Source of the DNA: Hoeflea sp.
GTDB lineage: Bacteria > Pseudomonadota > Alphaproteobacteria > Rhizobiales > Rhizobiaceae
Assembly: GCA_002707605.1 (NCBI GenBank)
Contig: PANK01000001.1
Coordinates: forward strand, 1,537,376 to 1,571,851
DNA length: 34,476 nucleotides
Direction: 5' to 3'
The translations under genes were made by a program, and so were the position numbers. Positions 9,667 through 17,202 of the stretch are shown here, piece after piece. The notes below the pieces were generated by a model. The model was not told the origin of the DNA. It saw only the letters and a list, made by a program, of their open reading frames with translations, and ran no database searches. Each line of letters starts with the position of its first letter. Position 1 is the first letter of the stretch.

Positions 9667-10606
9667 GGCTAGGCAACAGTCAAATGAGATCGTGGACGTT
9701 ACGGATTGGCCGGTTGATCCGGAGAACCCCTATTATCCCGAAGGCAAACAGCCAAAGCGACTTCTGATCTCCCCCGGAGAACCCTCTCAGCCATTTTTAT
9801 TGCCGGATCACAAGTATCTCTTCAAAACACCTTCAGGCTGGCAAGAGCGGCAAGTTTGGTCAGAGTTAATTGCCTATGAACTATCCCGGATTGTTGACCT
9901 TGATGTGCCACCTTGTTTTCTGGCCGTGGATCATCGAACGGGGGAGACCGGCGTTCTTGTAGAGTTCTTCTACGGATATGCTGGCGAAGCGCAAATGCGC
10001 TTTATACCCGGTAGTGATCCTACACACGCATGGCTGAAACACGGCTACGACCGTCGACGCGGGCGCCCGCATTTGGTGCGTCAGAACTTGACCCTCTCAC
10101 GGGCTCTTGGGATTGATCGGCCTCGGGAGTGGTGGGCGCGAGCATTTCTCTTTGATGCGCTGATTGGCAATGTTGATCGTCATCCGGATAATTGGGGTTT
10201 TCTAGTGAGGCCAACGGCGGGCCGAAATTTCACCTCGCAGATGGCACCACTATTCGATAATGGCTCTAGCCTCAGTTACGGTGAGACCGACGAGCACCTA
10301 GGACGGCTTACAGATTTGGACGCGTACATTCGACGTGGGCGCCACCACTGTGGATGGCAAGGATCGGACTCCAAAGGCGCTCGACACCTAGAACTTTGTG
10401 AGATGTATCTCACTTCGTACAAACCCACTGGCAATCTAATGGATTTTGTGATTCGATTCACAGATGATGCTATATCTGAGGTGCTGCTGTGGTGCGGCGC
10501 TTTTGACAGCTCAATTGAATTTTCGGAACTTCGTGCAAACTTTCTTCGTTCGCTCCTGATACGTCGTCGCAACCACCTCGCCGCACTATGTGGACCCAAT
10601 GGCTAA
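9653..10606 (+). CDS. Short HipA-like serine/threonine kinase, lacking the classical HipA N-terminus
   Basis: Probable protein kinase of the HipA family, whose characterised members phosphorylate aminoacyl-tRNA synthetases and arrest growth. The 317 residues carry the HipA catalytic core: GNVDRHPDNWGF at 172-183 (catalytic D175, N180) and the DFG-like PLFDNGSSL (D202). Classical HipA has about 440 residues, so the N-terminal subdomain seems absent. No HipB-like DNA-binding gene lies nearby. ATG 9653 overlaps the end of hsdS by 14 bases; the frame is open further upstream but that stretch is inside hsdS. The next gene starts 8 bases before this stop. Base composition is more A/T-rich than hsdR or hsdM. 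Target and partner unknown. Confidence 0.85.
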   Translation: MARHKARQQSNEIVDVTDWPVDPENPYYPEGKQPKRLLISPGEPSQPFLLPDHKYLFKTPSGWQERQVWSELIAYELSRIVDLDVPPCFLAVDHRTGETGVLVEFFYGYAGEAQMRFIPGSDPTHAWLKHGYDRRRGRPHLVRQNLTLSRALGIDRPREWWARAFLFDALIGNVDRHPDNWGFLVRPTAGRNFTSQMAPLFDNGSSLSYGETDEHLGRLTDLDAYIRRGRHHCGWQGSDSKGARHLELCEMYLTSYKPTGNLMDFVIRFTDDAISEVLLWCGAFDSSIEFSELRANFLRSLLIRRRNHLAALCGPNG

Positions 10607-11342
10607 TCTGATCCGACATACAGTTGAACCGAAGAGGCTGCTGCTAACGTGGCAATCTTCCGATGAGAAGGCCACGCGTACCCGTTTTGCTGTAGGAGAA
10701 CTGAAAAATCAGAACCCTCCGTCGTTTCGATATTTTGATGCAACGGAATTTGAAGAGGTCAATGGCACGAATCTAGCCTCGATTCACGACATCGGATTCA
10801 AGCAATATCCAGCCTTTGACCCAACGCGAGCTGAGCACAACGATGGTGTTCTAGGCGCCTTCATGCGTAGACTACCTCCGCGAGGACGTAAGGATTTCGA
10901 CCAATATAAGCATCATTTCCGCATTTCTCCCGACCTGTCGGTGTCCGATTTCCAATTGCTCGCAATGACAGAAGCCAAGCTTCCGAGCGACGGATTCGCC
11001 CTCGTAGATCCTTTGGATCAGACTTGTTCCGCCCGCGATCTCTTAGTTGAGGTCGTAGGACATCGCCACTACGCTTCAGAGTGCGATTTGAGCAACGGCA
11101 TGGGGAGGCAGGTTGAGCTGTCCTCAGAACCTGAGAATCCCAAAGATCCCAACGCCGTAGTCGTGATGCTGTCTGGTCAGAAGCTCGGATATATTAACCG
11201 CTTTCAGGCCAAATCTTTCCTATTGTGGCTGCGCGAAAATCGAGTGCTTGCGACCGTGGAGCGCTTGAATGGCGAGCCCGGCTATCCACGCCTCTACATC
11301 TTCGCCAGAGTTGCTGCAAAGGAAGGGGTGATCGCAGCCTGA
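10599..11342 (+). CDS. HIRAN-domain protein, partner of the HipA-like kinase
   Basis: The 247 residues end in a HIRAN domain (about 148-240: VEVVGHRHYASECDL, then ENPKDPNAVVV, LGYINR), a fold known in other proteins (HLTF, Rad5) to bind DNA 3' ends or damaged DNA. The N-terminal 130 residues (TRFAVGELKN, SFRYFDATEF, GFKQYPAFDP, GAFMRRLPPRG) look to me like the VGxL/FxY start of the HipA N-terminal subdomain; this is inference from pattern. ATG 10599 overlaps the kinase stop (10604-10606); GTG 10590 is an alternative. The tight overlap suggests the pair works as a complex. In bases 10681-10740, 26 of 60 are G/C, against 42 of 60 in hsdM 7561-7620. Confidence 0.8.
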   Translation: MANLIRHTVEPKRLLLTWQSSDEKATRTRFAVGELKNQNPPSFRYFDATEFEEVNGTNLASIHDIGFKQYPAFDPTRAEHNDGVLGAFMRRLPPRGRKDFDQYKHHFRISPDLSVSDFQLLAMTEAKLPSDGFALVDPLDQTCSARDLLVEVVGHRHYASECDLSNGMGRQVELSSEPENPKDPNAVVVMLSGQKLGYINRFQAKSFLLWLRENRVLATVERLNGEPGYPRLYIFARVAAKEGVIAA

Positions 11343-11556
11343 GACATTTCCGAGAATCGCAATTGAAACCGCAGTAGCCAGAAGCTCAAGATCGGCAAAG
11401 TCTTCTCAGCCGAAGACGTATAACCCGCGACCATTTTCGCGAAAAATCTGTAAGCCCGATTTGATATATTGCAGTGGGATTTACCCCCCCGCCCCCCCAA
11501 GGGTCTTCGCGAATTTTTCTTCGGCACTCATGGCCCCGACTGCACCAAGCGACGGA
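11343..11556. other. Non-coding stretch between the defence operon and the recombinase module
   Basis: No convincing gene. It contains a 12-bp palindrome TTTTCGCGAAAA (11434-11445), whose core TTCGCGAA recurs at 11506-11513, and a C7-G-C7 tract at 11484-11498. No clear rho-independent terminator with a T-run follows the HIRAN gene. The next 105 bases hold the res-like repeats described separately. Confidence 0.5.
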
Positions 11557-11659
11557 CGTTCAACAACGTATACAATCATGACCGCAACGACTGCCCATTG
11601 ACACGGCGGTCATTTTTCGTTCAACAATTAATGGTCACAAACCTGTAAAGAAAGTTGAA
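11557..11659 (+). promoter_or_regulatory. Res-like repeat region upstream of the serine recombinase
   Basis: Contains the direct repeat CGTTCAACAA at 11557-11566 and 11618-11627, the inverted repeat ATGACCGC/GCGGTCAT at 11578-11585 and 11606-11613, and GTTGAA (11654-11659), the inverse of TTCAAC in the second direct repeat. About 100 bases of paired repeats directly before a resolvase gene is what a res site with several subsites looks like, and such a site often also represses the gene. Subsite boundaries are not established. Confidence 0.5.
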
Positions 11660-11661
11660 AG

Positions 11662-12222
11662 ATGGCTCTTGTCGGTTATGCGCGTGTGTCCTCAGTGGGG
11701 CAGTCTCTCGAAGTTCAGCACGACAAGCTGAATGCGGCCGGCTGCGAGGAGATCTTCTCGGAGAAGCGGTCTGGACTGGAAGCGGATCGGCCAAGGCTCA
11801 CCGAGTGCCTCCGCTATGTCCGCAAGGGTGACATTCTCGTCATCTCGCGTATCGATCGGCTCGCCCGGTCAGCCGAGCACCTGCTCTCGCTCATCCGGCA
11901 ACTTGAGGACAAGGGCGTGGCCCTCAAGGTTCTCGACCAGAACCTCGACACCTCCGACGCCCCTGGTCGTGCCTTCCTCGGGATGCTTGCGGTCTTCGCC
12001 CAGTTCGAGGCGGACATCCGCCGGGAGCGCCAGATGGACGGGATCGCGAAAGCCAAGACCAATGGCGTGAAGTTCGGGCGCAAACCCCGCCTCACCCCTG
12101 ATCAGGAAGCTGAGGCTATCCGTCTGCGAACGCAAGAGGGCTGGTCGGTGCAACGCATTGCCGATCACTTCGGGATTTCCAAGGGTCTGGCTCACCGGGT
12201 CACCACCGCGAACGTAGCTTAG
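11662..12222 (+). CDS. Serine recombinase (resolvase/invertase family)
   Basis: Small serine recombinase that cuts and rejoins DNA at res-like sites. The 186 residues begin ALVGYARVSS with catalytic S10, continue through ISRIDRLARS (active-site arginines), and GMLAVFAQFEADIRRERQ (the long E-helix), and end in a helix-turn-helix of the Hin/resolvase type (SVQRIADHFGISKGLAHR, about 160-180). Length and motifs match Tn3-type resolvases and DNA invertases. The likely target is the repeat region just upstream. No transposase is present, so it may be a plasmid multimer resolvase remnant that came with the RNase HI and ParB-like genes. The ribosome site is weak (GAAAG). Confidence 0.93.
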   Translation: MALVGYARVSSVGQSLEVQHDKLNAAGCEEIFSEKRSGLEADRPRLTECLRYVRKGDILVISRIDRLARSAEHLLSLIRQLEDKGVALKVLDQNLDTSDAPGRAFLGMLAVFAQFEADIRRERQMDGIAKAKTNGVKFGRKPRLTPDQEAEAIRLRTQEGWSVQRIADHFGISKGLAHRVTTANVA

Positions 12223-12413
12223 TTGGCGCTGCTGCAGTAGTCGTTACCGGTCCGAAAATCTGAAACGGCTTCATATAGCACACGCGAACACCTCGGGCCG
12301 CTGCCCGGCACCACCCGGATTGGGATCGGATGTGTTTGCACGAAAGCTGTCGCGCCGATGGCTACTGCCCTCCCCCTATACCGATTTTCCACAGCATCGA
12401 AGGAGTTCACGCG

Positions 12414-12863
12414 ATGAACCCACCACGACAAATCACGATTTACACCGACGGATCCTGCAAGGGGAATCCCGGACCCGGCGGCTGGGCTGCCGTCCTGACG
12501 GGCAGGAAGAGCCCGAAATGTCTCTCCGGAGGCGTCCCGGCGACCACAAACAACCGGATGGAACTCATGGCGGCCATCGAGGGGCTAAAGGCTCTGTCCC
12601 GACCATCGGAGGTCCTGATTGTCTCCGACAGTGAATACCTCGTCATGGGCGCACGGGATCGTCTCGGCAATTGGAAAGATCGCAACTTCCGGAACGTCAA
12701 GAACACGGACCTGTGGCTTCGGCTCCTGGAGGAAATGGAGCCACATCTCGTCAGCTGGCATTGGACACGCGCTCATGCCGGCGATCGCTTCAACGAGATT
12801 GCAGACAGCCTTGCGAAGAAGCAGGCGGCTATGCAGTCGCGCCACCTGGAGGCCCATGCATGA
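12414..12863 (+). CDS. rnhA: Ribonuclease HI, island-borne copy
   Basis: Degrades RNA in RNA-DNA hybrids. The 149 residues carry the full catalytic set: D12 (YTDGSCKGNPG), E50 (NNRMELMAAI), D72 (VSDSEY) and D131 (EIADSLA), plus H121. ATG 12414 has AAGGAG at 12400-12405, an optimal ribosome site. An extra RNase HI on an island beside a resolvase and a ParB-like gene suggests plasmid origin; such copies may help replication-primer removal or R-loop control. The host's own copy is not in this window. The stop TGA at 12861-12863 overlaps an ATG at 12860 in another frame. Confidence 0.93.
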   Translation: MNPPRQITIYTDGSCKGNPGPGGWAAVLTGRKSPKCLSGGVPATTNNRMELMAAIEGLKALSRPSEVLIVSDSEYLVMGARDRLGNWKDRNFRNVKNTDLWLRLLEEMEPHLVSWHWTRAHAGDRFNEIADSLAKKQAAMQSRHLEAHA

Positions 12864-12893
12864 GGAAACCGTTCCGCCCCGCCTCTCCCGGCA

Positions 12894-13709
12894 TTGACAC
12901 CGTCACGACGGATGCCAGACCCCGGATGCCGCATGTTGCCTGTGGCGCAGGTCCGGACGATGCCGGAGGTCTTCCAGCCGCGAATGTCAGCCGTCTTCGA
13001 GAAGCACGTCAGCGACCTCCGCACTGCGCTACGCAACGCCGGGGAACTCGCCTCCATTCTCGTGATGCCAATCGATGATCATGCCGTGGTGATCGACGGG
13101 CATCATCGCCTCGAAGCATATCGGATGGAAAATCGATCGACGATCCCCGTTGAATTCTTCGTCGGTTCGGTATTGGACGCTCTGCTTCGCTCAGGTTCAG
13201 AGAACAGCAAGGTGACGCTGCCTCTCAGTCTGGAGCAGCGCGGGAACTTCGCATGGAGACTGGTGCAACTGAGAAACGCCGTCGACGTCCCCGGCTGGAT
13301 TTACAGTCGCCGGGAAATCAGCATCTCCGCAGGGATCTCCGAGGGTACCGTCGCGAACATGAGGCGAGCGGTCCACAAGCTCGGAGATGAAGCCTCCACC
13401 CACATCACTTGGCGATCAGCTCAAGAAGCTGCCGCCGGCCTCGAACCACCGGACCTCAAACCATTCGGAGAAGAAGAACTGGAACACCGTGCACAGATGG
13501 TCGCCGATCGGTTGGCGAAGTCACTCGGGACGCACCGAGCTCAGCATCACGAAATCATGGCAAGGGGTCTCACCAAGTTCCTGGGTCGCAACACGCCGGA
13601 GGTGATCATGGAGATGATCGCACAGTGCGAGGCCGACCCGGCGCTCGCCGAGTTTGTCCCGCGTCTCCATGGGCACCCGGAGTGGGACGATGTGGATGCC
13701 GACTATTGA
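12894..13709 (+). CDS. ParB/Srx-fold protein, ParB-like N-terminal domain
   Basis: Starts almost directly with a ParB N-terminal domain: LPVAQVRTMPEVFQPRMS, then VVIDGHHRLEAYR, the GHHR box that in ParB binds CTP or phosphate. Residues about 140-160 (REISISAGISEGTVANMRRA) look like a helix-turn-helix. No ParA is nearby, so a classical partition role is doubtful; a regulator or enzyme of the ParB/sulfiredoxin superfamily is equally possible. The start is uncertain: the coordinates give the longest frame (TTG 12894), with ATG 12912 and ATG 12933 as alternatives, none having a good ribosome site. RNase HI ends 30 bases earlier in the same frame. Confidence 0.78.
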   Translation: MTPSRRMPDPGCRMLPVAQVRTMPEVFQPRMSAVFEKHVSDLRTALRNAGELASILVMPIDDHAVVIDGHHRLEAYRMENRSTIPVEFFVGSVLDALLRSGSENSKVTLPLSLEQRGNFAWRLVQLRNAVDVPGWIYSRREISISAGISEGTVANMRRAVHKLGDEASTHITWRSAQEAAAGLEPPDLKPFGEEELEHRAQMVADRLAKSLGTHRAQHHEIMARGLTKFLGRNTPEVIMEMIAQCEADPALAEFVPRLHGHPEWDDVDADY

Positions 13710-13855
13710 TCTAACTCCTCGGTCCAACGAGGGAGCTTTCAAGGCCCCTAGGTGTTCACGGGGGATCATTCCCTAGGCTGTGCAAATTGCACAGAGTGAG
13801 CACCCATCGACCCATCGGCGGCAACTCATAGTCGACAAACTGACCCGAATAGACG

Positions 13856-13879
13856 CCTCGCCGCTTCCAAGCGGCGGGG
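13856..13879 (+). terminator. GC-rich hairpin after the ParB-like gene
   Basis: CGCCGCTT (13859-13866) pairs perfectly with AAGCGGCG (13869-13876), and CCT/GGG extend the stem with one T-G wobble. The loop is only CC. No T-run follows, so it is either a weak terminator for the rightmost island transcript or a structural element of the island end. Confidence 0.4.
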
Positions 13880-13953
13880 TATCGCCTTTGCCGAGCGCGA
13901 ACTCACGACACTTCGTGCCTCCTCCCACATTTTTTGGCTGGCGGTCGATTGAA

Positions 13954-13975
13954 ACTGCTACAGTGACCTGCTACA
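13954..13975 (+). repeat. Candidate integrase arm-type sites, right end
   Basis: ACTGCTACAGTG at 13954-13965 is an exact copy of 1475-1486; a further CTGCTACA lies at 13968-13975, 13 bases after the first. The 12-mer lies 76 bases inside attR and its twin 59 bases inside attL, distances typical of integrase arm sites. Role inferred from placement. Confidence 0.45.
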
Positions 13976-14040
13976 TTTGCCCTCGGAGTAGCGACAATAA
14001 AGCATTGATATATAAAGCTTTACGGCGCCAGGTGAGAATT

Positions 14041-14072
14041 TTCAAATCTCTCCGGCAGCACCAGTTTCAAGC
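14041..14072 (+). repeat. attR: 32-bp direct repeat, tRNA-Thr 3' fragment
   Basis: Exact copy of 1385-1416, containing the last part of the T-arm, the acceptor stem 3' half and CCA of tRNA-Thr with no tRNA body before it. It marks the right end of the island; the host sequence resumes with ATGTAAG at 14073. Confidence 0.95.
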
Positions 14073-14153
14073 ATGTAAGTCCAAGAATTCCGTGTTCTTC
14101 TCAAGCCAGCTGCAAATCTCGCTCGCCGCTGTCGTGCACGGGAGATTGCCTTT

Positions 14154-15005
14154 CTACCGCAGCAGCAGGACGTCTCCGTCCTTTCGGGGCAGGTCGCTTA
14201 ACGGAACAATCGTATCCGGCTGGGAAAAATGGATGGATCGTGCGTAGCGCGCGGCGAGATGTTCGATCATGCGGTCGGTCTTTTCAGGCCCCATGAACGA
14301 CGGAGAATATTCCATAAGGATGGGAATACCGAGCGAAGTCAGCGGCTCCATGGCCGTCAGCGCTTCATATTCCGCGCCTTCGATATCCATCCAGACGAAA
14401 CCGATCTCCGACGGATTCACGCGCAACTCTGAAAGCAGCGAATCGACGCGCCTCAGGGCCACGGTCACGGTTCTCACCGTTCCGTCGGTCGGCATCAGCC
14501 CACCACGGCCGTGATTGATATCATCGACATGGAAGGTGGCTTCACCATCCCTGTCGCCAGCGGCGACAGGGATGACGATTGCGCGCTCCGAAAGATCGTT
14601 GTCGGCGAGATTTCTGCGCAGGAGACGCAGGTTTCTTTCGTCGGGCTCCAGACAGATGATCCGATCGAAATGTCCCGAGAGCATCAGATAGATAGTTTGT
14701 GTCCCGATATTGGCGCCGATTTCGAGAACGGTCGGACCGCCAATCTGGCCGTGATCTTCCAGAATTTTCACAACGCGGTCAGTCAACCCACGCTGGAAAC
14801 CGCCATCCCTGTAAATCGACTTGCCGACGACTTCATGCGGCGAAAACGTCACCATGTGATCGGAAAAGACCCGCGTCATCCACAATATGTCCGGATCGAG
14901 ACGACGCAGCGTCTCGCGACGATAGCGCTTGTTACGGTTCAAACGAGCATACACGCGTGATCGCAGCCGATGAAAGGCGTGCTCGACACCGACAAATATC
15001 TTCAT
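14154..15005 (-). CDS. FkbM-family methyltransferase
   Basis: SAM-dependent O-methyltransferase of the FkbM family; in Rhizobiales such enzymes often act on cell-surface sugars, but the substrate here is unknown. The 283 residues have a basic N-terminal extension (about 1-60), the SAM-binding motif VLEIGANIGTQT (93-104), ICLEPDE (acidic end of strand 2, about 117-123), and the family motif WMDIEGAEYE (D207, E209, E212). No signal peptide or membrane segment. The first host gene to the right of the island; its stop lies 81 bases beyond attR, so integration did not damage it. Confidence 0.9.
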   Translation of the reverse strand: MKIFVGVEHAFHRLRSRVYARLNRNKRYRRETLRRLDPDILWMTRVFSDHMVTFSPHEVVGKSIYRDGGFQRGLTDRVVKILEDHGQIGGPTVLEIGANIGTQTIYLMLSGHFDRIICLEPDERNLRLLRRNLADNDLSERAIVIPVAAGDRDGEATFHVDDINHGRGGLMPTDGTVRTVTVALRRVDSLLSELRVNPSEIGFVWMDIEGAEYEALTAMEPLTSLGIPILMEYSPSFMGPEKTDRMIEHLAARYARSIHFSQPDTIVPLSDLPRKDGDVLLLR

Positions 15006-15057
15006 GCCCGGAAGTATTGCTTAATAATGCAATTCTGCAACCAGTAATTGCTGGCCG

Positions 15058-17202
15058 TTACTCGTAACTTGCTTGCTTGCGTCTCAAGGCTGCTTGCGCC
15101 TCCGAGGCGCGGATCGCTTCGCCGAGCGTTGAAACGCCGGTTGCGGCCAGCGGGCCGAGAAGAGCCAAGAGGACTTTTGCCGTGGCAAGCGAATCGCCCA
15201 GGGCGGTGTGGCGCACTTCATCGGGCAACTCGACACGATAAATCTCGGCCAGCCTGTCGAGGGTGAGGCTGTCGCCTGTGCCGTGAACATGGGCGGCAAG
15301 CAGAACCGTGTCGAGAACCGGGTTGTGAAACTCCTGACCCGCCGCCTCGCCCGCCATGGTCAGGAACCGCATATCGAAGGGCGCATTGTGGGCCACCAGC
15401 ACCGCACTCTCGGCAAAGCGGGCAAAACGCTTCACCACCTCGCCGGCCGGCGCTGCATCGGCGACCATATCGTCGGTGATGCCATGCACCTCGGTAGAGC
15501 GGCGCGGAATGGCGCGACCGGGATTGACCAACTCGTCAAATAACTCGTTGTCCAGAAGCCGCCCGTTGACGATCCGGACGCCCGCGATCGACACCATCCT
15601 GTCGCCGCGGGAGGGCTCAAGGCCAGTGGTTTCGGTATCAAAGACCACCATCGTGAGGTTCCTGAGCGGGGTATCAGCCAGTTCCGCGGGAGGCTTCTCA
15701 TCGAAAATATCGAAGTCATAGACCGGCATGCGCTCGATGTGGCGCGCGGTGATCACCGGTAGTCGCGACATGTCCCGCATCTGCAGCGGAATGCGGAAGC
15801 GCGCGCGACCCGGCGCATCGGGCACCCGGTCGGACCAGATGTCCGAGCCATGGCGGGCAAGCACATCGGCGGCCGTCACCGGTCCGAGATCATGATCGAG
15901 CGCGGAGCGGAGCCAACGATCGATCGAGCGGATGGAGACGGGCTCGCCGGTCCATTCGATATCGAGAAAGCCGATATCCTCACCGTGGTCGGCCTTCAAG
16001 AGCAATGCCGTGCCACCACGCTTGGCCACCCACTCGCACAACCGCGCCGAGAGAGCCGCGATGGCGGCGCTGTCGCACAAGATCGCAATCTGCTTCGGGC
16101 AACGGGTCTCAGGCAGTGTCTTCATGCGCACGCGATCGAGGACGAGGGCAAACAGCGTGGACCCCAGTACCGGCCCCATCGGCCAGGTGCGCGAGAGTTC
16201 ATCGATGGCGAGACGGTCAAGTTCGTCGCTGGTTTCCGCCAGCAGAGCGATCTCGTCCATGATCGAGCCGGTCAGATCGCGGGCACGACCATCGAGCGCA
16301 GGAACCGATGCCAGCAGTTCGCCCACCAACTGCAGCGAACCGGCGTGTTCGCGAATGCGCTCGGCAAGCGCCACCACCTTGCGCTCCGCTTCCGCCGAGG
16401 CGGCCAGCATGTCCGTCTCGTCGCTGAAGGCGAGCACATAACCCTGCGATTCCTGGCTGCCCGGCACCAGCGTCAGCGTCATCGTCGCCTCGAGCATGGT
16501 CCTGCCATCGGCACCGAGCGCGGCGAAAGGTTGCGACAGGCCCAGATCGTGGTTTTCGTGGCGGTCGTCGCGTACCCGCTTTTCCAGCCGCGCCAGGTTG
16601 TGACGCACCGGTTCGGGGGCAAGCACCTCGAAGACCGAGCGTCGGAGTCCGATCCGGCCAATGTCCGAAAGGATTTCGACGGAAGCCGGATTGTAGAGCA
16701 GTACCTCGTGCTCTCGATTGCAGATCAGGATGCCGTCCGAGAGATCCTGCAGGATGAATTCGAGCCGGGCCTTTTGTCGCTCGGCTCGTGCGGTCGCTTC
16801 CTCCACGGCTGTCTCGCGCTCTCCACGCGCCTTTTCGAGCGAGCGGGAAAGATCGCTGAGAGCGGGCGCCAGATAGCCGAGATAGCGTGCCTCGGGCATG
16901 GCGGCAGAAGACAGCCCTTCGCCATGGGCCGTGGCCCGCGCATAGCGCCCCAGCCGCTCGATGGGACGGGCAATGTGACTATCGAACTGGTACCAGATCG
17001 CGGTCAGGATGCCGAGAATTCCGAAACCCGAAAAAAGGCCGGCGCGAAGGACGAAAGTGCGATCCTCCGGGCTCGTCGCCATCAGCGCGAAATAACCGGC
17101 AATCCCGATCAACGCGATCGAGGCAAGGGCCGCCAACGCGAAGAAGAGAAAGATCCTGAGCCGCAGTGAAAATTTGCCGGCGAGCCGGTCGACGATGCTC
17201 AT
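15058..17202 (-). CDS. Membrane PAS/degenerate sensor-kinase protein fused to a DnaQ-type 3'-5' exonuclease
   Basis: A 714-residue protein with two N-terminal membrane segments (about 11-36 and 45-66), a HAMP-like linker (HIARPIERLGRYARA), a coiled coil, a PAS domain (about 140-265, SDGILICNREHEVLLYNPAS), a region shaped like a histidine-kinase dimerisation and ATPase module but without recognisable N, G1 or G2 boxes (about 270-450), and a C-terminal DEDDh exonuclease: D522/E524 in FDTETTG, NAPFDMRF, H665 and D670 in RHTALGDS. The nuclease residues are complete. ATG 17202 overlaps the preceding regulator's stop as ATGA; ATG 17214 is an alternative. Such epsilon-like proteins accompany acetate-symporter and DUF294 genes, which fits here. 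Confidence 0.88.
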   Translation of the reverse strand: MSIVDRLAGKFSLRLRIFLFFALAALASIALIGIAGYFALMATSPEDRTFVLRAGLFSGFGILGILTAIWYQFDSHIARPIERLGRYARATAHGEGLSSAAMPEARYLGYLAPALSDLSRSLEKARGERETAVEEATARAERQKARLEFILQDLSDGILICNREHEVLLYNPASVEILSDIGRIGLRRSVFEVLAPEPVRHNLARLEKRVRDDRHENHDLGLSQPFAALGADGRTMLEATMTLTLVPGSQESQGYVLAFSDETDMLAASAEAERKVVALAERIREHAGSLQLVGELLASVPALDGRARDLTGSIMDEIALLAETSDELDRLAIDELSRTWPMGPVLGSTLFALVLDRVRMKTLPETRCPKQIAILCDSAAIAALSARLCEWVAKRGGTALLLKADHGEDIGFLDIEWTGEPVSIRSIDRWLRSALDHDLGPVTAADVLARHGSDIWSDRVPDAPGRARFRIPLQMRDMSRLPVITARHIERMPVYDFDIFDEKPPAELADTPLRNLTMVVFDTETTGLEPSRGDRMVSIAGVRIVNGRLLDNELFDELVNPGRAIPRRSTEVHGITDDMVADAAPAGEVVKRFARFAESAVLVAHNAPFDMRFLTMAGEAAGQEFHNPVLDTVLLAAHVHGTGDSLTLDRLAEIYRVELPDEVRHTALGDSLATAKVLLALLGPLAATGVSTLGEAIRASEAQAALRRKQASYE

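Larger units (their letters stand above)
13710..14040. other. Non-coding right end of the island
   Basis: No supported gene. The stretch holds a palindrome TGTGCAA-A-TTGCACA (13779-13793), two CCTAGG sites (13747-13752, 13772-13777), a GC-rich hairpin (13856-13879), two CTGCTACA boxes (13955-13962, 13968-13975) and ATTGATATAT (14004-14013), the inverse of ATATATCAAT at the left end (1420-1429). These are plausible integrase-arm and transcription-end elements. Confidence 0.5.

Noticed and set aside
11294-11527. 77-codon open frame on the - strand after the HIRAN gene
   Set aside because: Covers the C7-G-C7 tract, has no ribosome site and overlaps the HIRAN 3' end; no family resemblance.
13780-14247. 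155-codon open frame crossing attR
   Set aside because: Spans the island boundary and the end of the FkbM gene; no family features and no ribosome site.
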